Assembly: GCF_002563695.1 (NCBI RefSeq)
Contig: NZ_PDJI01000004.1
Coordinates: 3,782,001-3,846,000, forward strand
Direction of reading: 5' to 3'
Origin: Georgenia soli
Lineage (GTDB): Bacteria > Actinomycetota > Actinomycetes > Actinomycetales > Actinomycetaceae
DNA: 64,000 nt
Positions 1 to 8,394 of this stretch are shown here, piece by piece (position 1 is the first letter of the stretch; each line of letters opens with the position of its first letter). The translations under genes were made by a program, and so were the position numbers. The notes under the pieces were generated by a model. It had not been told where the DNA came from. It made no database searches and worked only from the letters and a program-made list of their open reading frames with translations.

Positions 1-1
1 G

Positions 2-289
2 AACGCGCGCGCGACCGTCGAGCTGCGGGCGGACGGCGGTCTCGAGGCGCTCGTCTGGTCCTACCGGCCGGAGCGCACCCCGGTGCCCCGCACCATGGAG
101 GAGGTCCCGAGCACGACGCCCCAGTCCGTCGCGCTGTCCAAGGACCTGCGCGGCAGGGGCTTCCGGTTCGTGGGCCCCACGACCATGCACGCCCTCATGG
201 AGGCGATCGGCATCGTGGACACCCACCTCCTCGGCTCGCACCGGCGCGGCGTCTCGGGACTGTGGAAGCCGGACGGCTCGCGGGTGTGA
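2..289 (+). CDS. tag: DNA-3-methyladenine glycosylase I, C-terminal part
   Basis: Base-excision repair enzyme that removes 3-methyladenine from alkylated DNA. Only the last 95 codons are present; the gene enters from the left edge. The segment SKDLRGRGFRFVGPTT followed by ALMEAIGIVDTH matches the conserved C-terminal block of the Tag family, including the histidine that is a zinc ligand in E. coli Tag. Four residues later, where E. coli has a zinc-ligand cysteine, this protein has Ser-His, so the zinc site may be altered. The gene is followed by a convergent TetR gene. Confidence 0.85.
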   Translation, partial: NARATVELRADGGLEALVWSYRPERTPVPRTMEEVPSTTPQSVALSKDLRGRGFRFVGPTTMHALMEAIGIVDTHLLGSHRRGVSGLWKPDGSRV

Positions 290-363
290 CAGAGGGGTCG
301 GCCGGACGGTCCGGCATCTCCGGCGGTCCCTGACCCCGCCCTGTACGGTCCGCCCCGGAGGCG

Positions 364-1041
364 TCAGACGGCGGCGCCCACCCCGCGCAGCTGGATGTCC
401 ACGAGCGTCGCGACGTAGTCGTCGATCTTCGCCCGCATGTCCTCGATGGTGTCGGGCGAGCTGACCAGCACGTGGACGAGGATCGCGCCCTCGATCGCGT
501 CGAGGAACTCGCGGGTGGGCGTGTCCGGCGGCAGCTCGCCGTCGTTCACCGCGCGCTGCACCCGGTCCTCCAGGGACAGCACGCCCTTGCTGATCCGTTC
601 CTGCCGGATCTCCTGGAACTCGTCGGGGTTCGCGAGGGCGGCCGAGTACAGGTGGGAGATCGCGGGGCCGTGCTCGCCGAGATAGAGGTTGGCGCGGGCG
701 GTGGCGTGGGCGACCAGGTAGTCGCGCAGCGTCATCCCCTCCGTCTCCTCGGGGGTGACGTACCGGCGCTCCAGGTCGCGAAGCGCGTCCAGCAGCAGGT
801 CTCGCTTGTCCTTCCAGCGGAGGTAGATCGAGGACTTGCCGATGCCGGCGTGCGTCGCGACGCCGTCGAGGCTCAGGCCCGCCCAGCCGCGGTGCCCGAA
901 CAGCTCGAGCACGGCGCGGTAGGCCCGCTCCTCGGTGTCCGCGTGGCGGGGCCGTCCCGGGCCGCGCCGCACGGGGGCCGGTGCCGGCTCCTCCGCGTTG
1001 GCCGTCGCGTGCGGCTCGACGGGCGTCGACTGCTTTGTCAT
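364..1041 (-). CDS. TetR/AcrR family transcriptional regulator
   Basis: 225 aa. The N-terminus is a Pro/Arg-rich tail (about residues 15-33). A TetR-type helix-turn-helix follows at roughly residues 50-85 (GWAGLSLDGVATHAGIGKSS, then a YLRWKDKRDLL recognition region). The C-terminal half is a helical ligand-binding domain that gives no clue to the inducer. A strong ribosome site (GGAGGGAGG) sits just before the ATG at 1041. The target is unknown; the nearest same-strand genes are a conserved hypothetical protein and deoD upstream. The family call is secure; the function is not. Confidence 0.85.
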   Translation of the reverse strand: MTKQSTPVEPHATANAEEPAPAPVRRGPGRPRHADTEERAYRAVLELFGHRGWAGLSLDGVATHAGIGKSSIYLRWKDKRDLLLDALRDLERRYVTPEETEGMTLRDYLVAHATARANLYLGEHGPAISHLYSAALANPDEFQEIRQERISKGVLSLEDRVQRAVNDGELPPDTPTREFLDAIEGAILVHVLVSSPDTIEDMRAKIDDYVATLVDIQLRGVGAAV

Positions 1042-1174
1042 GGTGCCTCGCCTCCCTCCGTCAGGATCTGGACACTACCTGCGGAGATTCGGCACACGGC
1101 CGCATTCGAGGGCGACGTCGGGGTGAAAACCGGACCACCCGGGCAGGATCGGAGGGTGAGACCCGCGGCCTCGA

Positions 1175-1879
1175 TCAGCCGATCTTCGCCGGGGCGACGA
1201 CCCCTCGCCACTGCTCCGGCTCGAGCCGCTCGGGTGAGGCCGTGACGGTCTCCCACCGCGACCCCTTGCCGGCCAGCTCCCGGCAGATGGCGATCGCCTC
1301 GGTGAGCAGCCGGCGCAGCCGCTCGTCCGCGTCCGGGATGCACGCCGTGGCGATGCCCGGGACGGCGAAGTCGAGGATGACCGGGCCGGGGTGGAACCGC
1401 ACCGGGCCCACCACCCCCTGCCGGATGAACCGGCGGGCCCACTCGGCCGCCAGTGGCGCGTCCGCCAGCGCCCACGCCGTGGAGGTGCGCAGGGTGTCCG
1501 GGTCGCGGCCGTCGCTGGCGGCGAGCATCCGGTCCACGCTCAGCGCCCCTACCGCGAGGGACCGCTGGGTCTCCTCGGCGACGACGGGCAGAGCGGTGGT
1601 CGCGGTCAGCAGCGCGATCTCGTGGTCCCAGCGCAGGTCCGTGCTGGTGAGCCCGATGACCGACGGGATCAGCGGGGCCAGGTGCGGCCGCGCGGCGTCG
1701 GACGTGCAGTCGTTGACGAGCCGCGCGAGGTGGGCCAGCAGGCGGTGCGTGCACGCCGGCCGGTCGCTCCACCGCTCGCCGGCGAGGTAGGAGGCCAGCT
1801 CCATGAAGCACGCACCCTTGCGCGGGTTGCGGTGCTTGCCCCGCCCGAGCATCGGCAGCATGTCGTGATCGTTGTCCAT
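1175..1879 (-). CDS. conserved hypothetical protein, mostly helical
   Basis: 234 aa, family not recognised. It begins MDNDHDMLPMLGRGKHRNP and has a Cys-containing segment (GACFMELASYLAGERWSD). No signal peptide or transmembrane segment is evident. The middle is rich in Ala and Leu and probably helical; the end (GSRWETVTASPERLEPEQW) looks soluble. Codon use fits the host. The gene stands alone, with a dyad-symmetric site just upstream at 1898-1915. The start at 1879 is the first ATG of the frame that leaves this conserved-looking N-terminus intact. Confidence 0.6.
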   Translation of the reverse strand: MDNDHDMLPMLGRGKHRNPRKGACFMELASYLAGERWSDRPACTHRLLAHLARLVNDCTSDAARPHLAPLIPSVIGLTSTDLRWDHEIALLTATTALPVVAEETQRSLAVGALSVDRMLAASDGRDPDTLRTSTAWALADAPLAAEWARRFIRQGVVGPVRFHPGPVILDFAVPGIATACIPDADERLRRLLTEAIAICRELAGKGSRWETVTASPERLEPEQWRGVVAPAKIG

Positions 1880-1897
1880 GACCGTGCTCCCACTCTG

Positions 1898-1915
1898 GAG
1901 TGATCGTCGTCACTC
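1898..1915. promoter_or_regulatory. inverted repeat before the hypothetical gene
   Basis: GAGTGA-TCGTCG-TCACTC: perfect 6-bp arms around 6 bp, centred about 27 bp upstream of the ATG at 1879. The position suits an operator for that gene. The regulator is unknown, and a chance origin is possible. Confidence 0.35.
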
Positions 1916-2010
1916 AAGCATGCGCCACCCCTCGCGGGCGCGCAACGGGGTATCCCGTCGCCCCGGCGTGGGGGCTTGACGTGCTCCAGGTGGTGTGCCG
2001 GGCGGTCGGC

Positions 2011-2718
2011 TCAGCAGTGTGCCGCGGCCACCGCCAGGGTCAGCGCCCGCTGGAAGTTGCTCTCGCGCTCCTCGGCGCTCATGTCGCGCGAGCCGTCGAG
2101 AAGGTGGTCCGAGATGGTGAGCACGGCGAGGGCCTCGCGGCCGTACTGGGCGGCGATGCCGTACAGCCCGGCGGCCTCCATCTCCACGCCGAGCGTGCCG
2201 TAGTCGGCCAGCGCCCGGATCTGCTCCGCCGGGTTGCCGTAGAAGTGGTCGCGGGAGACCACCGGCGCCACGTGGACGTCGTCGGCCCCCTCCGCGGCGG
2301 CCACCGCGGCGGCGACGAGCCGGTAGGAGGCGACGGCGGAGAAGTGGATCCCGGGGATCCGGGTGGTGTTCATCGCCGAGTCGGTGTGGGCGCCGAGCGC
2401 GACGACGACGTCACCCACCTTCACCCGGGAGGAGAGGCCGCCGGCGGTCCCGACGCGGATGATCCGCTGCACGTCGTACTCGCGGAAGAGCTCGTTGGCG
2501 TAGATGCCCAGCGACGGCATCCCCATCCCGGACGCCATGACCGACAGCGGCCTGCGGTTGACGGTGCCCGTGTACGCCCCGATGCCGCGCACGTCGGAGA
2601 CCTTCCGCGCGTCCGGCATCAGCTGGGCGGCGATGCGCTCCGCCCGCCGGGGGTCCCCGGGCATGAGGACGGCGGGCGCGAAGTCGCCCTTCTCGGCGGC
2701 GATGTGCGGCGTGGGCAT
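2011..2718 (-). CDS. deoD: purine-nucleoside phosphorylase, DeoD type
   Basis: Phosphorolysis of purine (deoxy)ribonucleosides to free base and (deoxy)ribose-1-phosphate in purine salvage. 235 aa, the usual length for the hexameric DeoD type. Visible motifs are PTPHIAAEKGDFA at the N-terminus (His4 region), the phosphate-binding MPGDPRRAE, GMGMPS, RVGTAGG, the substrate-binding VEMEAAGLY, and ISDHL with the catalytic Asp. An ATG 12 codons further upstream exists, but the start at 2718 matches the family N-terminus and has GAGGAGAG at the right distance. It is transcribed in the same direction as the MetE-like gene upstream, across a repeat-containing spacer. Confidence 0.93.
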   Translation of the reverse strand: MPTPHIAAEKGDFAPAVLMPGDPRRAERIAAQLMPDARKVSDVRGIGAYTGTVNRRPLSVMASGMGMPSLGIYANELFREYDVQRIIRVGTAGGLSSRVKVGDVVVALGAHTDSAMNTTRIPGIHFSAVASYRLVAAAVAAAEGADDVHVAPVVSRDHFYGNPAEQIRALADYGTLGVEMEAAGLYGIAAQYGREALAVLTISDHLLDGSRDMSAEERESNFQRALTLAVAAAHC

Positions 2719-2782
2719 GGTTTCTCTCCTCGGGCGTCCGGCTGCGGCGTCCATGCTCCCACGTCGCGGGCGCCGTCGTGCC

Positions 2783-2845
2783 GGGCCGTGCCGCGCGGCG
2801 TCCGGGCCGTGCCGCGCGGCGTCCGGTGCGGGCCGCGCGGCGTCC
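2783..2845. repeat. three tandem 21-bp units
   Basis: Three consecutive 21-bp units of the form GGGCCGTGCCGCGCGGCGTCC (the third is diverged in its first half). They lie in the spacer between the MetE-like stop at 2854 and the deoD start at 2718. No coding function is seen. Confidence 0.75.
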
Positions 2846-2853
2846 GCGGCGCG

Positions 2854-4059
2854 TCAGCCCCAGAGGCGCTGCGTGGCGAGCTCCGCGCCCTGCGCGAGCG
2901 CCTCCAGCTTGGCGACGGCGATCTGGGGATGGATCCGCCCACCCAGCCCGCAGTCGGTCGAGGCGACGACGTTCTCACGGCCCACCCGCAGCGCGAACCG
3001 CTCGATGCGGTCGGCCACCAGCTCGGGGTGCTCGACGACGTTCGTCGCGTGGGAGACGACGCCCGGGAGGATGAGCTTGCCCTCGGGCAGCGCGACGTCG
3101 TCCCAGACCTTGTACTCGTGCTCGTGCCGGACGTTGCCCGCCTCGAAGGAGTAGGCGCCGGCGTCGATCTTGAGCATCGTGCGCACGATGTCCTTCATCG
3201 GCAGGTCCGTGGTGTGCGGACCGTGCCAGGAGCCCCAGCACAGGTGGAAACGGATGCGGTCCTGGGGGAGGTCGCGCAGGGCGTGGTTCAGCGCCTCCAC
3301 GCGGAGCTCCGTGAAGGCGACGTAGTCCTCGACGGAGGGCTCCGGCTCGATCTGGTCGAAGTTCTCCGCGATCGAGGGGTCGTCGATCTGCAGCACCAGG
3401 CCGGCGTCGATGACGGCCTGGTACTCCTCGCGCAGCACGTCGGCCCAGGCGTAGAGCAGCTCCTCGTCGGAGCCGTAGTACTTGTTCGTGATGCGCGAGG
3501 CGCTGCCGGGGGAGAGGGCGGTGATGAACCCCTCCTGGGCGCCGGTGGCCTCGAGCGCCGCGCGCAGGTTCGCGGTGTCCTGGGCGATGGCGGCGTGGCC
3601 GGTGTAGGTGAGCAGTCCCGTCACGCTCGGGAAGGGCTTCGGCCCGCCGGTGAAGATGCCGGACTCGGGGTCGGCGTAGGCGTCGGCGAAGCGCTGCCGG
3701 TCGCGACGGTGACCGAAGCCGGTCAGCCGGACGTTCCCGGGGGAGGAGAGCACCTGCTCGGTGATCCAGGAGTCGTCGCCGTCGATCTCCAGGCCGCCGG
3801 TGCGCTGGAAGGAGTAGGACCACCAGGCGCCGTAGTCCACGGGCGAGCTCATGGACTTGCCGAACTCGCCGTCGCCGACCACGGTGATGCCGAGGTCCAG
3901 CTGGCGCCGCACGAGATCGGTCACGGCGGTGCGGAGCAGGTCGGCGAAGCCCTCGGCCTCGCCACCCGCCTCGCGCGCCGCGTTGGCGGCGATGAGCTCG
4001 GGCGTGCGCGGGAGCGAGCCCGCGTGCGTGGTCTGGATCCGGTCGGTGCTGCGCAGCAT
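2854..4059 (-). CDS. cobalamin-independent methionine synthase II-like protein
   Basis: 401 aa, the size of the stand-alone C-terminal catalytic domain of MetE (COG0620 type), about half of full MetE. It opens with IQTTHAGSLPRTPEL, typical of this subfamily. Likely zinc ligands are in RFHLCWGSWHGPH (His and Cys), with a further Cys in STDCGLGGR near the C-terminus. Full MetE uses methyltetrahydrofolate; short homologues often use other methyl donors, so the exact substrate is open. It is divergent from a NSS transporter whose small subunit resembles MetS, which supports a role in methionine or sulfur-methyl metabolism. The start at 4059 was chosen from homology. Confidence 0.85.
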   Translation of the reverse strand: MLRSTDRIQTTHAGSLPRTPELIAANAAREAGGEAEGFADLLRTAVTDLVRRQLDLGITVVGDGEFGKSMSSPVDYGAWWSYSFQRTGGLEIDGDDSWITEQVLSSPGNVRLTGFGHRRDRQRFADAYADPESGIFTGGPKPFPSVTGLLTYTGHAAIAQDTANLRAALEATGAQEGFITALSPGSASRITNKYYGSDEELLYAWADVLREEYQAVIDAGLVLQIDDPSIAENFDQIEPEPSVEDYVAFTELRVEALNHALRDLPQDRIRFHLCWGSWHGPHTTDLPMKDIVRTMLKIDAGAYSFEAGNVRHEHEYKVWDDVALPEGKLILPGVVSHATNVVEHPELVADRIERFALRVGRENVVASTDCGLGGRIHPQIAVAKLEALAQGAELATQRLWG

Positions 4060-4315
4060 GGGTTCCTCGTGTCCTTCGGGGGTGGTCCTGACCGGCGGGG
4101 CCGGCGAGGCCATGGTGCCGGAGAAGGGTCGACGGCGGCGGCTCGGACCGGGCTTCCGGGACGAGGGAGAGACGTCGGTCCGTTCTGTGGCTACTCTGGG
4201 CGTCCGTCGCGGCCGACGCCTACGATCGCCCGCGACCTGGGCCTTGACGCACGATCGGCACCAGCCCGGCCGCGGCCGGGCGGTGGCGGACGAAGAACCC
4301 GACGGAGGGAACACC

Positions 4316-5893
4316 ATGGCGGGACAGGCAGCGACCGACGTCGGGAGGGAGCAGTGGTCCGGCCAGCTCGGGTTCCTGCTCTCGGCGATCGGCTCGGCGA
4401 TCGGGCTGGGGAACATCTGGCGCTTCCCCGGCGTGGCGTACGACAACGGCGGCGGCGCGTTCCTCATCCCGTACCTCGTGGCGCTGCTGACGGCCGGCGT
4501 GCCGATCCTGCTGCTCGACTACTCGCTCGGCCACCGCTTCCGCGGGTCCGCGCCGACGGTCTTCCGGCGGCTCGGCAGGCGGTTCGAGCCGCTGGGCTGG
4601 TTCCAGGTGGCGATCGCCTTCATGATCGCGACCTACTACACGGTCATCATCGTCTGGGCGATCCGCTACGCCTTCTTCTCCGTATCGCTCGCCTGGGGCG
4701 ACGACCCCGCCGGCTTCTTCATCGGCGACTTCCTCCAGGACGCCGGCCCCACCATCACGGGGGACGTCGTCGGGGGCATCTTCTGGCCCATGGTCGCGCT
4801 GTGGGCGGTCACCCTGGTGGTCATCGCGCTGGGCGTCGCCCGCGGCATCGAGCGCGCCAACAAGATCTTCCTGCCGCTGCTCGTCGTCCTCTTCCTCGTC
4901 CTGGTGGTGAGGGCGCTCTTCCTCGACGGCGCGATGGACGGCCTCAACGCCTTCTTCACCCCGAACTGGGCCGCCCTGAGCGACCCGGGCGTGTGGATCG
5001 CGGCCTACAGCCAGATCTTCTTCTCGCTCTCGATCGCCTTCGGGATCATGCTCACGTACTCGAGCTACCTGCGCCGCCGGTCGAACCTCGTGCCGGTCTC
5101 GTACGTGGCCGCCTTCGCGAACTCCTCCTTCGAGGTCCTCGCGGGCATCGGCGTCTTCGCCACCCTGGGCTACATGGCCTTCCAGCAGGGGGTCGCCGTC
5201 GACGAGCTGGAGGGCATCACCGGCGTGGTGCTCTCGTTCATCACGTTCCCGCAGATCATCTCCCTCATGCCGGGCGGGGCCGTCTTCGGGGTGCTCTTCT
5301 TCACCTCGCTGACCCTGGCCGGGTTCACGTCGCTGATCTCGATCCTCCAGGTGGTCTCCGCCGCCTTCCAGGAGAAGTTCGGGCTCAGCCGGGTGCAGGT
5401 CTCCGTCCTCATCGGCGGGCTCTGCGCGGTGATCTCGCTGGCGCTGTACTCGACCACCTCGTCGCTGGCCATGCTCGACACGGTGGACAAGTACACCAAC
5501 GAGATCGGCGTGGTCACCTCGGCGATCCTCATGTGCCTCATCACCGGCCTCGGCCTGCGGAAGCTTCCCGAGCTGCAGGCGCACCTGAACCTGGTCTCCA
5601 CCGCCCGGGTGGGCGCGTGGTGGCGGGTGCTCGTGGGGATCGTCGTCCCCGTCGCGCTGGCCTACATGCTCGTCCGCACCGTCATGGAGCTGGTCACCGA
5701 GCCGTACAGCGGCTACCCGTGGACGTTCGTCAACATCGTCGGCTGGGGCGCCGTCGCCCTCATGGTCATCGCCTCGTTCGCCTACACCGCGGTGCGCTGG
5801 CGAAGGCCGGTCGACGACTTCACCCCTGACCCGATCCCCGGCTTCGCGGCCAGTGCCGCGCGGCTGGGCGGACCGACGGAGGCCTCACGATGA
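4316..5893 (+). CDS. sodium-dependent transporter of the NSS (SLC6) family, large subunit, MetP-like
   Basis: 525 aa, about 11-12 hydrophobic segments. The NSS signature around unwound TM1 is clear: GSAIGLGNIWRFP, then DNGGGAFLIPY. Members are sodium-coupled amino-acid importers. The next gene, overlapping by 4 bp, encodes a tiny one-helix protein like MetS, which in the Corynebacterium glutamicum MetPS system is needed with MetP for methionine and alanine uptake. Together with the divergent MetE-like gene, methionine or another small neutral amino acid is the likely substrate (inference). The start at 4316 follows a GGAGGG ribosome site. Confidence 0.88.
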   Translation: MAGQAATDVGREQWSGQLGFLLSAIGSAIGLGNIWRFPGVAYDNGGGAFLIPYLVALLTAGVPILLLDYSLGHRFRGSAPTVFRRLGRRFEPLGWFQVAIAFMIATYYTVIIVWAIRYAFFSVSLAWGDDPAGFFIGDFLQDAGPTITGDVVGGIFWPMVALWAVTLVVIALGVARGIERANKIFLPLLVVLFLVLVVRALFLDGAMDGLNAFFTPNWAALSDPGVWIAAYSQIFFSLSIAFGIMLTYSSYLRRRSNLVPVSYVAAFANSSFEVLAGIGVFATLGYMAFQQGVAVDELEGITGVVLSFITFPQIISLMPGGAVFGVLFFTSLTLAGFTSLISILQVVSAAFQEKFGLSRVQVSVLIGGLCAVISLALYSTTSSLAMLDTVDKYTNEIGVVTSAILMCLITGLGLRKLPELQAHLNLVSTARVGAWWRVLVGIVVPVALAYMLVRTVMELVTEPYSGYPWTFVNIVGWGAVALMVIASFAYTAVRWRRPVDDFTPDPIPGFAASAARLGGPTEASR

Positions 5894-6039
5894 CCACCAC
5901 CGCGATCGTCATGATGATCGTCGCCATCCTCGTGGTGTGGGGAGGGCTGGGGCTCGCCGTCGTCTACCTCCTTCGCAACCCCCTCCAGGAGGACGCGGAG
6001 GGCGACTTCCTCGACGAGCCCGAGTCGCACCACCTGTAG
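5890..6039 (+). CDS. MetS-like small subunit of the NSS transporter
   Basis: 49 aa, one transmembrane helix (about residues 5-28, AIVMMIVAILVVWGGLGLAV), then a short positively charged turn (LLRNP) and an acidic tail (QEDAEGDFLDEPE). This is the pattern of the MetS family of small NSS subunits. The ATG overlaps the TGA of the large subunit (ATGA), so the two are translationally coupled. It is easily missed because of its size. The function follows from the family and from coupling to the MetP-like gene. Confidence 0.8.
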   Translation: MTTTAIVMMIVAILVVWGGLGLAVVYLLRNPLQEDAEGDFLDEPESHHL

Positions 6040-6071
6040 CGGCCGGGGCCGGTCCCGGCCACGATGGGCCC

Positions 6072-7133
6072 GTGGACCTGCCCATCGCCCTGCCCGTCTC
6101 GCCCATGCTCGCGAAGTCCGTCCCGGCCGTGCCCGAGCCGGACGCCGTCGCCGGCGGCTACTCCTACGAACCGAAGTGGGACGGCTTCCGCTGCATCGTG
6201 CTGCGTGACGGCGACGACGTCGAGCTGGCCAGCCGCGGCAGCAAGCCGCTCACCCGGTACTTCCCCGAGATGGTGGAGGCGGCCCGCGAGCACCTGCCGG
6301 AGCGGTGCGCCGTCGACGGCGAGATCGTCGTCCGGCGGGGCGAGCCGGGCAGCCAGCGCCTGGACTGGGAGTCGCTCTCCCAGCGGATCCACCCGGCGGA
6401 GTCCCGGGTGCGCCGCCTCGCGGTGGAGACGCCCGCCGAGCTCGTGGCGTTCGACCTGCTGTGCCTGGACGGCGAGAACCTCATGGACGCCCCCTTCGCG
6501 CGGCGCCGCGAGCGGCTGGAGGACGCCATGTCGGCGCTCGCCGTCGGGGCACCCGTGCATCTCACGCGCGTGACCCGGGACGCCGCGGTGGCGCAGGAGT
6601 GGTTCACCACGTTCGAGGGGGCCGGGCTCGACGGCGTCGTCGCCAAGGCGCTGAGGTCCACCTATCAGCCGGGGAAGCGCACGATGCTGAAGATCAAGCA
6701 CTCCCGCACCGCCGAGGCGGTGCTGGTGGGCTACCGGGTCCACAAGTCCGGCTCGGGGGTCGGCTCCCTGCTGCTGGGCATGTACGACGGCGCGGGGAAC
6801 CTCTTCAACGTCGGCGGCATCTCCGCGTTCACGGACCGGCGCCGCAGGGAGCTCGTGGACGAGCTCGACGATCTGGTGGTGCGCGACGAGAGCGGCGAGG
6901 CCGTGCGCGGCGAGACCGACCGCTCCCGTTTCAGCGCCAACAAGGACGTCAGCTTCGTGCGGCTGCGGCCCGAGCGGGTGGTCGAGGTGAAGTTCGACCA
7001 GCTGGAGGGCGCCCGGTTCCGCCACTCGGCCCAGTTCCTGCGCTGGCGCCCGGACCGCGACCCCCGTTCGTGCACCCTCGAGCAGATCGAGCGGCCGCTG
7101 GCGTACGACCTCGACGACGTGCTCCAGCGCTGA
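6072..7133 (+). CDS. ligC: ATP-dependent DNA ligase, LigC type
   Basis: 353 aa. Nick-sealing ligase using ATP. The adenylation motif I is EPKWDGFR with Lys35 as the AMP-accepting residue. AFDLLCLDGENLM follows, then GLDGVVAK (motif IV) and MLKIKH (motif V); an OB-fold domain makes up the last 110 residues. The GTG start at 6072 gives VDLPIALPVSPMLAKS, matching mycobacterial LigC. It is convergent, only 6 bp away, with a stand-alone primase-polymerase. In mycobacteria LigC pairs with PrimPolC and acts in short-gap repair; a backup role in end joining is also possible. Confidence 0.9.
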   Translation: MDLPIALPVSPMLAKSVPAVPEPDAVAGGYSYEPKWDGFRCIVLRDGDDVELASRGSKPLTRYFPEMVEAAREHLPERCAVDGEIVVRRGEPGSQRLDWESLSQRIHPAESRVRRLAVETPAELVAFDLLCLDGENLMDAPFARRRERLEDAMSALAVGAPVHLTRVTRDAAVAQEWFTTFEGAGLDGVVAKALRSTYQPGKRTMLKIKHSRTAEAVLVGYRVHKSGSGVGSLLLGMYDGAGNLFNVGGISAFTDRRRRELVDELDDLVVRDESGEAVRGETDRSRFSANKDVSFVRLRPERVVEVKFDQLEGARFRHSAQFLRWRPDRDPRSCTLEQIERPLAYDLDDVLQR

Positions 7134-7139
7134 GCCGCG

Positions 7140-8162
7140 CTACCCCTCCATGCGCTTGCGGCTCGGCTGCACGCGGGGCGGCTCGCCCGGCATCTTCGGG
7201 TACTCCGGCGGGAACGGCAGCTCGCCGAGACCGTCGGCGAGGTCACGCTCCCACAGCTCGAGCGCGGGGCCCACGCGGCCGAGGGTGCTCCCCATGCCGG
7301 CCCAGGCGTCGCCGTCGGCCGCGACGATCCCCGGCACCGTCCGCACGGTGAAGTCGCGCGGGGAGACGTCCCGCAGCCGGTCCCACGGCACCGGCATGGA
7401 CACCGGCGCCCCGGGGAGCGGGCGCGGGCTGTAGGCGGAGGCGATCGTGCGGTCGCGGTTGGCCTGGTTGAAGTCCACGAACACCTTCTCCCCGCGCTCC
7501 TCCTTCCACCACGCCGTCGTCACCAGGTCCGGCATCCGCCGCTCCAGCTCGCGGGCGATGCCGATCACGCCGTGCCGCACGTCGAGGAACTCGTGCGTCG
7601 GCTCGACCCGCGCGTAGACGTGGACGCCCCGGTTCCCGGACGTCTTGACCCACGGCGTCAGGCCGAGCTCCTCCATCAGGGCCCGGAGGCCGAAGGCGGC
7701 CTCGACCGCCTCGGGGAAGCCGAGACCGGGCTGAGGGTCGAGGTCGATGCGCAGCTCGTCCGGGCGGTCGTTGTCCGCCGCACGCACCGGCCACGGGTGG
7801 AACGTCACGGTGTTCATCTGCACCGCCCACACGGCGGTCGCGAGCTCGTCGACCACCAGCTGCGGGTGACGGCGGCCGGAGGGGTACGTGCACATCACCG
7901 TCCTGGCCCACTCCGGCACCCCGCGCGGCGGGTTCTTCGAGAAGAACTCCTCGCCCTGCACGCCCTCCGGGAAGCGCTGGAGCGTGACGGGGCGGTCACC
8001 AACGGCGCGCAGGAACCCCTCGCCGACGGCCACCAGGTACTCGGCCAGCTCCCACTTGGTGACGCCGTCGTCGGGCCACATGAGCCGGTCGGGGCTCGAG
8101 ACCCGCACCTGCCGGGGACCGTCGGGCCCGGGAACCTCCATCACCTTCGCGCTGGACGCCAT
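7140..8162 (-). CDS. LigD-type polymerase domain protein (PrimPol, PrimPolC-like)
   Basis: 340 aa, a stand-alone archaeo-eukaryotic primase-type polymerase. It fills gaps and adds ribonucleotides during break or excision repair. Visible are the metal-binding DLD in RIDLDPQPGLGF (about residue 139), a third acidic residue in FVDFNQANRDRT (about residue 229), and SGNRGVHVYARV, the family's SGxRGxH motif. No ligase or nuclease domain is fused, so it is not full-length LigD. The start at 8162 (MASSAKVMEVPG) was chosen by family length. It lies tail to tail with ligC. No ku gene is in this window. Confidence 0.88.
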   Translation of the reverse strand: MASSAKVMEVPGPDGPRQVRVSSPDRLMWPDDGVTKWELAEYLVAVGEGFLRAVGDRPVTLQRFPEGVQGEEFFSKNPPRGVPEWARTVMCTYPSGRRHPQLVVDELATAVWAVQMNTVTFHPWPVRAADNDRPDELRIDLDPQPGLGFPEAVEAAFGLRALMEELGLTPWVKTSGNRGVHVYARVEPTHEFLDVRHGVIGIARELERRMPDLVTTAWWKEERGEKVFVDFNQANRDRTIASAYSPRPLPGAPVSMPVPWDRLRDVSPRDFTVRTVPGIVAADGDAWAGMGSTLGRVGPALELWERDLADGLGELPFPPEYPKMPGEPPRVQPSRKRMEG

Positions 8163-8394
8163 GGGCCGAGAGTAGCGTCGGGGCCCGGGCTCGCAGTCCG
8201 TGCGGCGCCCGGGGTCCGCGGTCGTTGCGGGGCGGCGCCCGTGAACCGGCTGGCATGATGGACGCATCGACGACCGGGTGCCACACCCCGACGCCGGCGG
8301 CCGGGACCTTCCCGCCGTCGTTCGTCTGTGACTGTTGTCCCAGGCCGCCGTCACCGGCGTGCGTGCCCGCGTCGCCCCTTCGTAACCTTGGACG

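Noticed and set aside
4060..4315. SAM riboswitch before the MetE-like gene
   Set aside because: I looked for the SAM-I/SAM-IV core in the leader on the minus strand and found only a weak GTCAAGGCCC-like match. A covariance search (Infernal with the SAM clan) would decide; a significant hit would support it.
1900..5829. Very long open frame of about 1300 codons on the plus strand
   Set aside because: It lies antisense to deoD and the MetE-like gene and out of frame with the transporter; such long shadows are normal at this G+C content. Arg/Gly/Pro-rich composition shows it is not coding.
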